A stretch of DNA of 7,871 bases. Origin: an uncultured Roseiflexaceae bacterium. Lineage in GTDB: Bacteria; Chloroflexota; Chloroflexia; Chloroflexales; Roseiflexaceae. Below are positions 1 through 6,571 of this stretch, in pieces. The position numbers were made by a program, and so were the translations under genes. Under the pieces are notes generated by a model. That model saw nothing but the letters and a program-made list of their open reading frames with translations. It did not search any database and was not told the DNA's origin. The stretch covers positions 1-7,871 of the forward strand of contig CAIPUQ010000126.1 in the NCBI GenBank assembly GCA_903868295.1, written 5' to 3'. Every line of letters begins with the position of its first letter. The stretch's first letter is position 1.

Positions 1-1369
1 CCGCATGCCATGCATTCATCGCATCCACTGCATGACTGTCGCCCATAATCAGCACACTCTGTTCTGCGGGTACGGGCGTCTCGATGATGATGCGCGGCTT
101 CCCGTCGGTCGGCGGTAAACAATCCAACTGTCGTTTTTCGCACATCAGCGCATTGATTTGGAACCGATCGTTTTTGCCTTTGGCAATCAGCGCCGGTGTC
201 AACGTGCCGCGCACGACCCAGCCACGCCACAAGAAGCCGTCATAGACCCACATGGCAATCCCACTCGCCACCAGCACAATGCTGAGCGTCACCACGAACC
301 GCAGGACGCGCCGGAGGGGGTATGTCGGTGCACGCAATGGGCGTTCAACTACGACGTGGATAACCGCAGCAATAGCCAGGGTGACGACCAGTATGACGAC
401 ACTGTCCCAGCCGGTTGCAGGCCTGAACCCGCGCACATACGGCGCAAACACAATCACGGGCCAGTGCACCAAGTAGATGACATAACTCAGCAGGCCGATC
501 GTCACCATCACGCGATTGCTCAGGAGACATGGCAACCACCCTGCAGCAGGTGCACACCAGATGCAGATGCCCGCAGCGACGCAGGGGACGAGCGCGTTGA
601 GGCCAGGGAAAACCGTCGTGTCGCTGTACAACGCCACGACGGCTGCAATACAGAGCAGCCCCGCACTATACAACAACGGTGCCAGCCAACGGATGCGCGG
701 AGCAATCGGCTGCAGCAAGAATACCAGCGCACCGATCGCAAACTCTCCCACGCGGAACGGCATGCCAAAAAACGTCTTGGTCGGGTCGAACCCGAGCCAG
801 TATTCACTCAAGAGGGTCGCACCAACCACTATCACACCGAGATGCCATCCGCGCACCTGCCTGACACGCGCCAACAGCGCTATGCACAGTGGCCACACCA
901 GGTAGAACTGTTCTTCGACACCGAGTGACCAGGTGTGCAAGAGCGGCTTTTGGGTTGCATCGCCATCGAAGTAGCCACTAGTTGCGCCGAACCAGATATT
1001 CGATACGGACGCGACGGTCGCAATCAAAGACTGCCCGTAAGCAATGAGCTGTGTAGGCGATAAGAAGAAGATGCTCGTCAGGGTGGTCAGGACGAGGACG
1101 GCGATCAACGCGGGGATGATGCGTCGGATGCGGCGCAGATAAAATGCACGGTAATCGATTGTTCCGGTGGTACGGTACTCGGTCAGCAGGATGCGTGTGA
1201 TGAGGAATCCGCTAATGACAAAGAACACATCGACGCCGACGTACCCACCACCAAAGCCAGGGATGTTGAGGTGATACAAAAAAACCGAAAGGACTGCGAC
1301 TGCACGCAGTCCATCGATGTCTGGTCGGTATCCCGACGATGCGCCGACGGCGTTCACAGGCTCACTCAT
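1..1369 (-). CDS. Membrane O-acyltransferase, OafA-like acyltransferase 3 with C-terminal SGNH domain (partial, 3' end off window)
   Basis: The reading frame is open from the ATG at 1369 to the left edge without a stop (456 codons visible). The N-terminal acyltransferase-3 domain is unmistakable: DGLRAVAVLSVFLYH (residues 18-33) contains the R-x10-H pair (R22, H33) of OafA-type enzymes. It is followed by GGYVGVDVFFVISGFLIT (41-58) and PLLHTWSLGVEEQFYLVWP (about 142-160). A run of about ten hydrophobic segments follows, with ERPLR near the end of the domain and one further membrane span. A non-membrane stretch then reaches the SGNH block I motif GDSH (443-446), coded at 43-32, just before the edge. 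In the family, the membrane part moves an acyl group, usually acetyl from acetyl-CoA, across the membrane and the SGNH part places it on a sugar. The rest of the SGNH domain is outside the window. The start overlaps the stop of the upstream glycosyltransferase as ATGA with no strong ribosome site of its own, so translational coupling is likely. A role in O-acetylating a surface glycan is inferred; the exact acceptor is unknown. Confidence 0.93.
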   Translation of the reverse strand, partial: MSEPVNAVGASSGYRPDIDGLRAVAVLSVFLYHLNIPGFGGGYVGVDVFFVISGFLITRILLTEYRTTGTIDYRAFYLRRIRRIIPALIAVLVLTTLTSIFFLSPTQLIAYGQSLIATVASVSNIWFGATSGYFDGDATQKPLLHTWSLGVEEQFYLVWPLCIALLARVRQVRGWHLGVIVVGATLLSEYWLGFDPTKTFFGMPFRVGEFAIGALVFLLQPIAPRIRWLAPLLYSAGLLCIAAVVALYSDTTVFPGLNALVPCVAAGICIWCAPAAGWLPCLLSNRVMVTIGLLSYVIYLVHWPVIVFAPYVRGFRPATGWDSVVILVVTLAIAAVIHVVVERPLRAPTYPLRRVLRFVVTLSIVLVASGIAMWVYDGFLWRGWVVRGTLTPALIAKGKNDRFQINALMCEKRQLDCLPPTDGKPRIIIETPVPAEQSVLIMGDSHAVDAMNAWHA

Positions 1370-4230
1370 GACGCAGATACGCCTATACCTGGCCCTACTG
1401 CACCTGCGGTTCTGGCGATGAAGCGCTCGAACAGCGGGATATTCGCCTCGGCCGAGTATTCGGCTTGTGCACGGGCTACTGCGGCGTCCGACAAGCGGTA
1501 CCAGAGCTGCTCGTCACTATAGGCTGCCACGATATGGTTGGCCATTTCGATTGCTGCGTCTGCTGCCAGCATCTCGACGCCGTTCGTCAGTGACATACCC
1601 TCGAAGGCAATTGCGGTACCCACAACCGGGATACCATTGCACATACTCATAGTCACTTTGCCCTTGACGCCGGCACCGTACCGGAGCGGGGCAATCGTTA
1701 AGCGGATGCCATCGAGGATGGGGTCCAGGTTCTCGACAAACCCCATCACATCAACGGTTGGACCCGCCAATGTCGCCACATCAGGAGTGATGTTCGAGCC
1801 CACAATCTTGAGGCGTACGCCTGGTAATCGTGCCTGCACGAGTGGCCATACCTCGTTGCAGAAGAACACGATTCCATCGACATTCGGTGGATGGCGAAAA
1901 CCTCCCACAAACAACACATCGGCACGCTCTGCATAGCCGCGCGTCCGACCGGGTACGTCGTACATGATGGGCGATACTTCGACGTCCAGCTGTGCAACAG
2001 TCGCGTTGATTTCGTCCTGTTCGTGATTACTGTGCACACAAATCAGGGTCGACTGTGCCATCACGGCGTACTCTTCGTATTTGGTCCGAAAGCTCGTGAG
2101 CAAGTCGGCGACCGAACCGGTCAAGAGCGCTTGACGTTGGTCGCGCAGATGATGCAGGTCAGCGGGGATGAAGATCCGCGGTATGGATATCTGCAGCTCG
2201 TCCAAAATCTGGTAGACACGGCGGGCTCGATCGTATCGATGAAAAACGCCGAAGGCGTACGGTAGACCGGTGGTTGCATAGAACGAGCGCAGGTCACCTT
2301 CGTACGGCCGCCGTGGGCAATAGACGCCCAGTGCTTCGAGTCGTTTGGTGTATTTGGGAACGCCGACGAAATTGTCCACCGGGACGAATGAGACATGGTA
2401 GCCCAGCATGCGGAACATCCGCATCCAACTGTCGGCGACCTGCGAGCCAGCGTCTTGGTCTGGTGTGGGGTAGGTCGCGTCGGCAAAAAACATCCGATCA
2501 CCATACCAGTACATCGCGGCCCGATGCGGGTTGTCCCCGTACGGTCGACGCCCGATGAGCCGGTCTGCCCACTTTGCAGCAAATCGCTGTTGATTGCGCA
2601 GTTGGTATGCTTTGACCCCAGAGTGGAGGTCACGGCCCGACGAGACCCCTTCGAAATGGACAATTTTGGAGGCTGGCTGGTAAATGACTGAAAATCCAGC
2701 TGCCCGCACCGCCATTCCCAAATCGGTGTCCTCGTAATAGGCAGGTTTGAAGTCCTCGGGGAACATGCCCAGTTGCGTAAACAACCCCGCGCGGATCATA
2801 ATCGATGCGCCGGAACAGTAGTCCACAGAGCGTGCATAGGCGTAGATAGGCGTCATCGGGTATTCGCCGCGGCCGTAGTTCCATCCTTCACCGTTTTGCC
2901 AGACAATGCCGCCCGCTTCTTGGAGCAGGCCGTCGGGGTACAAAAACTGTGATCCGACCAATCCTGCATGCGGCGTATGAGTAAAGGTCTCAACCAGAGC
3001 ATCGAGCCACTGCGGCAACACATACACATCGTTGTTGAGGAACAACAAGAGCTCGCCCCGTGCCAACGTCGCCCCTTGGTTACAGGCAGCGATGAATCCC
3101 TGGTTGGTGGCTTGCGTATGGATCCGAATGGGTGCGAGATCTGCAAAGAAATCCGCCGTCTCGTCGGTCGAACGATCGTCGATGATGATGAGTTCGAACG
3201 GCGTCTGCGTATCACTAAGCAGAATCGATTCGATGGCGTTGATGGTGTACGTCAGCTGGTTGTAGACAGGGATGATGACGCTGACCCGTGGGGTAGCCGA
3301 GTGCAACGCAATACATTGTGTGATGAGGTGTTGGATCGATGCATGCTGGGCTGCACGTTGCGACGCACTCTGTGGCAACCCTGCGTGGGTCGCAAAGTGC
3401 TGGAACTCGCGCGAGACATCGTAGGGGAACGGCATGTCTGCCAGTATATTGAGCATTTCGTCGGCATGTGGGTAACGACGGAATCCGCCGGTCATGTAGT
3501 GTTGCGCCGGGTCTGCGGTTTTGGCGAGCTGCGGCGTCCGCGCCCAGTAGTTGTCGACCTGCATGGCCGCGCTCGGATCACGGTGTTCGCGGTACCCAAC
3601 AGTCATGTAATGTGCGAGTGGGTTGATGCCCGTTGCTGCCACATCGGCGTTTTGGGCCATGTACCAGCGTGAATGAAATATATAACACGTTACCCCGGTG
3701 CCATGCCAGACACCGTGGATGTAGTGCATCAGGGTGTTTTGGGTCGATTCGCTGGCCTGCATGTTGTGGCGCCGATAGAGCGCAGGATCAAACAGCGGAT
3801 TGGGACAAATGTTGTGTGCATCGCCAACCGTCAGGTAGTGGTATAGCGCGTCGCTGGGGAGTGTACCGTTGGAATCGCTCAATTGGCGTAGGTAGTAGCG
3901 TTTATCGAACAGCACCGGGTAACGCGCCAGCGCTACCAATTCTGCGGGGATAACGGATTGCTTCATGATTCGGTGCAACAACATGGTGAGCATGCGGATA
4001 ATGAAGGGTCCCAGCACACCGAGGTGGCTGTAGATTGCGCTAAAGAACGCTAATCGACGCGATTGCGGCACGGATGTATGTGCAAATGCATGCAGATCGG
4101 TGACAGGGAGGGTCGGTCGCATACTACGCATGGTATATGTTGCACGCTCGGGGTCGAGTGTCGATACCACAGGAATCATTCCGTGCGGGTGCGTGGTTTT
4201 TGTCGTCAGAGCCGGTGACTGCTGCTGCAT
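1366..4230 (-). CDS. Composite glycosyltransferase: four N-terminal tandem repeats, GT2 domain, GT4-like C-terminal domain
   Basis: The protein is 954 residues from the ATG at 4230. That start has AAAGAG six bases upstream; an in-frame TTG at 4251 would add seven residues but has no ribosome site. Residues about 62-86 are hydrophobic and may touch the membrane. Residues about 107-259 form four degenerate 38-39-residue repeats. A GT2 domain covers about 314-530: PRVSVIIPVYN opens it, IIIDDRSTDE (DD at 351-352) and FLNNDVY (399-401) are the nucleotide-sugar and metal sites, and YYEDTD (about 498-503) supplies the usual acidic catalytic pair. This most resembles rhamnosyltransferase-like GT2 enzymes. 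The region from about 573 to 940 looks like a second, GT4-type transferase: PTPDQDAGS marks its first Rossmann half, and FVGGFRHPPNVDG and APLRYGAGVKGKV its second. The Glu that often follows the GxKxK stretch is Met here (GKVTMSMCNG). Both catalytic units could add sugars to one growing chain in the cytoplasm; donor and acceptor are unknown. It is the middle gene of the operon, 27 bp after the sulfotransferase stop and overlapping the acyltransferase start. Confidence 0.92.
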   Translation of the reverse strand: MQQQSPALTTKTTHPHGMIPVVSTLDPERATYTMRSMRPTLPVTDLHAFAHTSVPQSRRLAFFSAIYSHLGVLGPFIIRMLTMLLHRIMKQSVIPAELVALARYPVLFDKRYYLRQLSDSNGTLPSDALYHYLTVGDAHNICPNPLFDPALYRRHNMQASESTQNTLMHYIHGVWHGTGVTCYIFHSRWYMAQNADVAATGINPLAHYMTVGYREHRDPSAAMQVDNYWARTPQLAKTADPAQHYMTGGFRRYPHADEMLNILADMPFPYDVSREFQHFATHAGLPQSASQRAAQHASIQHLITQCIALHSATPRVSVIIPVYNQLTYTINAIESILLSDTQTPFELIIIDDRSTDETADFFADLAPIRIHTQATNQGFIAACNQGATLARGELLLFLNNDVYVLPQWLDALVETFTHTPHAGLVGSQFLYPDGLLQEAGGIVWQNGEGWNYGRGEYPMTPIYAYARSVDYCSGASIMIRAGLFTQLGMFPEDFKPAYYEDTDLGMAVRAAGFSVIYQPASKIVHFEGVSSGRDLHSGVKAYQLRNQQRFAAKWADRLIGRRPYGDNPHRAAMYWYGDRMFFADATYPTPDQDAGSQVADSWMRMFRMLGYHVSFVPVDNFVGVPKYTKRLEALGVYCPRRPYEGDLRSFYATTGLPYAFGVFHRYDRARRVYQILDELQISIPRIFIPADLHHLRDQRQALLTGSVADLLTSFRTKYEEYAVMAQSTLICVHSNHEQDEINATVAQLDVEVSPIMYDVPGRTRGYAERADVLFVGGFRHPPNVDGIVFFCNEVWPLVQARLPGVRLKIVGSNITPDVATLAGPTVDVMGFVENLDPILDGIRLTIAPLRYGAGVKGKVTMSMCNGIPVVGTAIAFEGMSLTNGVEMLAADAAIEMANHIVAAYSDEQLWYRLSDAAVARAQAEYSAEANIPLFERFIARTAGAVGPGIGVSAS
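3454..3912 (-). repeat. Four tandem 38-39-residue repeats inside the glycosyltransferase N-terminus
   Basis: These are protein-level repeats, not DNA repeats. The units lie at 3912-3796 (39 residues), 3795-3682, 3681-3568 and 3567-3454 (38 each). All four share a Tyr at position 7 and an HY pair near 24-25. A Gly follows three or four residues after the pair, with an aromatic residue next to it in units 3 and 4. The first two units begin LFD and the third IFH; the fourth is the most diverged. Similar short units (FD-x-x-Y-Y ... NPL-x-HY-x-x-x-G) are known in front of glycosyltransferase domains in various bacteria. Their role is not established; acceptor binding or protein contacts are possible. 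Confidence 0.75.
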
Positions 4231-4236
4231 GCGTAT

Positions 4237-4242
4237 CTCTTT
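4237..4242 (-). promoter_or_regulatory. Ribosome binding site deciding the glycosyltransferase start
   Basis: On the minus strand AAAGAG ends six bases before the ATG at 4230. The alternative TTG at 4251 is preceded by a sequence without purine-rich complementarity to 16S rRNA, so the ATG is preferred. Confidence 0.5.
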
Positions 4243-4257
4243 GGTAGGCAAGTGCGG

Positions 4258-5541
4258 TTACTTCGTCGGTGGGGTGTTGTCCTGCGTGCGTCGGAGCAAT
4301 CGTTGCCACAGCCTCAGCAGTGGTCGGATCGGACGCACCAGGTGCTCTTGTGAAGCCACTACAGCACGCAGCCAGGCGACTTCGCGCTCGCGTGCAGCAG
4401 CGGTGTCGCGCAACCAATCCCGCTCGGGTACAACTGCGTCGAGCTGCCCTTCGCGCCAATCGAGGCGCTCTTGGAGTCGGTGTCGGATATGGCCGAGTTC
4501 TTCGATGTGTTCGGCCTGGCGTTGCTGAATAATGCGATGGCGATAAATAAGGTCTGTCTGATATACCTTGAGCGACTCGCGTTCATCGGCGATTTGCTGG
4601 GCCACCATGTTGTTTTCGTGCATCTCACGACGCAACGTGGCAATGACTTGCTCGCGCTCATCGATTGCCCGCAGGTGTGTGTACGTCCGCCCAAAATCGC
4701 GCGCAGCAGTGACGAGACCATCGGCAGACAACTGGGCAGCGACGTTCTGACGCAACGTATCAAACTGCTCACGCACTGCAGGGGTATCGAGGTCTGCATC
4801 AAATAATTGATATGCTTCGAGAGCTAATTCGAGCATCGACAGCGCACGCAGCGCCGGGGTCAACTCGAGGATGGTGTGGTGTCGTTGTTCGCGATTGACG
4901 TACCGATCGATTTGCATCCCGATGGGGTCAGTGCCGTCCGGAATCGTCGCGCCGGTCAACGCTGCCACCGGGGCATACGCAGCCCGCCAATCGGCAATGA
5001 ATGCACCGAACCCGACTGCACAGCGTGGGACCCCGCGCGAATACACCTCGGCAGACAGCATGCTACACAGCCACAGGGCAAGCCCAATGTTGAGATCCAT
5101 CCCGTCACGAGCAGCAAGCGACTTGGCTACCTCGACCGGGTGTCGATAGGGCAACAGCACTATTGGCGCATCACCGTGCCGTTTGACAGCATCGATCCAC
5201 AAGGGGAGCGTATAACAGACCCGGGGGTCTTTGATGACGATGGATGCGTGCGCCACAAACGATGTGTGTGCGTATGCGTCTATTTCCAATCGGCTCTGTT
5301 GGCGTATTGCGTCGAGCGACGTTGTTTCGGGCAGACGGAGTTCACACCAATCAGATCCGAGCTCGTGCAGCAGCTGCATGTTCAGCGCAACGAAAGCGAC
5401 CGGTTCCCAATGCCCCGAGGCGTTGTGGTGGGTGTTCGAGTCGATCTCGCCCGGGATTTCGTAGCCCAAGAGGTTCATCACCCGCGCAAGCGCAGATGTC
5501 CCGCTCCGGTGCATACCTGCGATTATCCCGACTGTCGCCAT
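4258..5541 (-). CDS. Sulfotransferase family protein with C-terminal coiled coil
   Basis: The protein is 427 residues. Its N-terminus carries the PAPS-binding P-loop GMHRSGTSALAR (residues 9-20), typical of the bacterial sulfotransferase group whose members start with GMHRSGTS and have a (G)xWEP motif soon after (GHWEP at 43-47). KDPR (104-107) and PYRHPVEVAKSL (131-142) correspond to the 3'-phosphate binding region with its Arg and Ser. The sulfotransferase fold probably ends near 230. Residues about 230-290 are helical, and about 290-400 are rich in E, R, Q and L with heptad-like spacing, which suggests a long coiled coil. The tail (RPIRPLLRLWQRLLRR, 403-418) is basic and amphipathic and could contact membrane or partner proteins. 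Such enzymes move sulfate from PAPS to a hydroxyl or amino group of a carbohydrate or other acceptor. The acceptor here is unknown; the adjacent glycosyltransferase and acyltransferase suggest a glycan. The ATG at 5541 has AGGGGG five bases upstream, and this is the first gene of the operon. Confidence 0.88.
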   Translation of the reverse strand: MATVGIIAGMHRSGTSALARVMNLLGYEIPGEIDSNTHHNASGHWEPVAFVALNMQLLHELGSDWCELRLPETTSLDAIRQQSRLEIDAYAHTSFVAHASIVIKDPRVCYTLPLWIDAVKRHGDAPIVLLPYRHPVEVAKSLAARDGMDLNIGLALWLCSMLSAEVYSRGVPRCAVGFGAFIADWRAAYAPVAALTGATIPDGTDPIGMQIDRYVNREQRHHTILELTPALRALSMLELALEAYQLFDADLDTPAVREQFDTLRQNVAAQLSADGLVTAARDFGRTYTHLRAIDEREQVIATLRREMHENNMVAQQIADERESLKVYQTDLIYRHRIIQQRQAEHIEELGHIRHRLQERLDWREGQLDAVVPERDWLRDTAAAREREVAWLRAVVASQEHLVRPIRPLLRLWQRLLRRTQDNTPPTK

Positions 5542-5546
5542 TACAA

Positions 5547-5552
5547 CCCCCT
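5547..5552 (-). promoter_or_regulatory. Shine-Dalgarno of the first operon gene
   Basis: On the minus strand AGGGGG lies five bases before the ATG at 5541. It is a strong match and fixes the start of the coiled-coil sulfotransferase. Confidence 0.6.
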
Positions 5553-5575
5553 AATGGTCTGTCTCAAGCACATCA

Positions 5576-5584
5576 AGAATAGCA
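5576..5584 (-). promoter_or_regulatory. Possible extended -10 promoter for the minus-strand operon
   Basis: On the minus strand TGCTATTCT matches an extended -10 box (TGn plus TATTCT, four of six to TATAAT). It lies about 35 bases before the start codon of the sulfotransferase. No convincing -35 box is seen 17 bases upstream; TTGTGC is nearby but at a 20-base spacing. The call rests on position and sequence only. Confidence 0.3.
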
Positions 5585-5730
5585 TAGAACAGGCGTTGAG
5601 TGCACAATGGCAGGGACGCCATCACGTTCTCTGCGCACCGCAACGCTGATCTCGCGATACAACAGCGCGTCCGCCGGTTCATTCGACCGAACACTGACCT
5701 TTTGCCCCATGCAGGAACAACCGAATCAGG

Positions 5731-5736
5731 TATACT
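5731..5736 (+). promoter_or_regulatory. Possible -10 box of the plus-strand sulfotransferase
   Basis: TATACT matches TATAAT in five of six bases and lies 42 bases before the ATG at 5779, a sensible distance for a promoter in the divergent gap. No good -35 is visible: TTGCCC at 5703-5708 is 22 bases away, too far. An activator or an alternative sigma factor could be needed. Confidence 0.35.
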
Positions 5737-5739
5737 TTT

Positions 5740-5749
5740 GTGATATCAC
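5740..5749. promoter_or_regulatory. Perfect 10-bp palindrome just after the -10 box
   Basis: GTGATATCAC is its own reverse complement. It sits three bases after the putative -10 box, around the expected transcription start, and before the ribosome site. A regulator bound here could block the plus-strand gene. The palindrome is short and could be chance. It also supplies an in-frame GTG (5740) that was rejected as the start. Confidence 0.25.
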
Positions 5750-5763
5750 GAGCACTATGGTCA

Positions 5764-5770
5764 AGAGAGG
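5764..5770 (+). promoter_or_regulatory. Ribosome binding site deciding the plus-strand sulfotransferase start
   Basis: AGAGAGG ends eight bases before the ATG at 5779. It supports that ATG over the in-frame GTG at 5740, which has no purine-rich site before it and would add 13 unconserved-looking residues. Confidence 0.55.
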
Positions 5771-5778
5771 TGCGAGCA

Positions 5779-6555
5779 ATGGCGCGCAACGTCATCATTC
5801 ATTATCATTTATTCAAGAACGCCGGTTCGAGCGTGGATCATATTTTCGAACGGGAATTTGCCGGTCAGTTTGGGCAAATCGAAGGCGAACATCCATGGTC
5901 TGTCCTCGGTGACGCCGAAATGACCGCATACCTCGATGCTAATCCTTCGGTAGAGTGCGTAACCAGCCATCAGGCGACCATCTATCAGACGATTCCTGCA
6001 CATCTGACGGTGTACCCGATATTGTTTTTGCGTCATCCCATCGATCGGGCGCATTCGGTCTATGAATACGAAAAACGCCAGACCGGCAGCACCAGTCATG
6101 GCTCGCGCATGGCAAAGCAGCTCGATTTTGATGCCTATGTGCGTTGGCGACTCTCACCCGAGGGTGGGGCCGTCATCAAAAACTTCCAATCCCGCTGTGT
6201 GTCGGGCCGTCGCAATCCGGCACTCGCCGCATCGATGAACGATGCAACCATGCGATCGATAACACTCGCGCAGATCGAAAAGATGCCCTTCTTCGGTATC
6301 GTCGAGCGATTTGATGAATCAATCACGTTGATGCAACGCTACCTCGAACCCGTTTTCCCTGGCATGGACTATACCTACGAGCATGTCAATAGCTCTGCCG
6401 GTCGAGCGCGAACCATTCAAGAACGCATCGCCCGCATCCAAGAACTATTGCCCGCCGAGACATACGCATTGTTGCTCGCTCACAACCAATGCGATCTCGA
6501 TGTGTATGATGTCGCGTTGCAGCGCTTTGCCACGAACATGGCTGGCCAGGCGTAA
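5779..6555 (+). CDS. Sulfotransferase family 2-type protein
   Basis: The protein is 258 residues, a usual length for the compact bacterial members of this family. The start at 5779 puts the first conserved strand right at the N-terminus (NVIIHYHLFKNAGSS, residues 4-18). KNAGSS (13-18) is the equivalent of the PAPS 5'-phosphosulfate loop seen as K-x-(A/G)-G-(T/S)-(T/S) in carbohydrate sulfotransferases. LRHPIDRAHSVYEYEK (84-99) is the 3'-phosphate binding motif, with Arg85 and Ser93. FGIVERFDESITLM (172-185) and NQCDLDVYDVA (236-246) are further typical segments near the C-terminus. There is no signal peptide or membrane span, so it should act in the cytoplasm. It would transfer sulfate from PAPS, probably to a sugar, but the acceptor is not visible. 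It is divergent from the operon and from a different sulfotransferase subgroup than the gene at 4258-5541. It ends 16 bp from the convergent hydantoinase-type gene, with no clear terminator between them. Confidence 0.87.
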   Translation: MARNVIIHYHLFKNAGSSVDHIFEREFAGQFGQIEGEHPWSVLGDAEMTAYLDANPSVECVTSHQATIYQTIPAHLTVYPILFLRHPIDRAHSVYEYEKRQTGSTSHGSRMAKQLDFDAYVRWRLSPEGGAVIKNFQSRCVSGRRNPALAASMNDATMRSITLAQIEKMPFFGIVERFDESITLMQRYLEPVFPGMDYTYEHVNSSAGRARTIQERIARIQELLPAETYALLLAHNQCDLDVYDVALQRFATNMAGQA

Positions 6556-6571
6556 CGTGCGAGATCCGTCG

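Noticed and set aside
158..928. Open plus-strand frame of 256 codons
   Set aside because: It is antisense to the acyltransferase, its product is rich in His, Gln and Arg with no recognisable motif, and the minus strand gives an unmistakable family match.
2968..3672. Open plus-strand frame of 234 codons
   Set aside because: It lies opposite the GT2 and repeat region of the glycosyltransferase, whose conserved motifs show the minus strand is coding.
5261..5280. Short TG-rich low-complexity stretch
   Set aside because: It is brief and lies within the sulfotransferase coding sequence, where codon use explains it.
5607..5622. Inverted repeat ATGGC/GCCAT with a six-base loop, possible hairpin or operator
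   Set aside because: A five-base stem is too short to call on its own; mentioned only as part of the control region.
4876..5649. Open plus-strand frame of 257 codons
   Set aside because: It is antisense to the sulfotransferase P-loop half and crosses into the intergenic gap; the product has no recognisable domain.
5607..5912. Plus-strand frame starting in the divergent gap
   Set aside because: It runs out of frame into the second sulfotransferase gene, has no ribosome site, and its product is low in recognisable structure.
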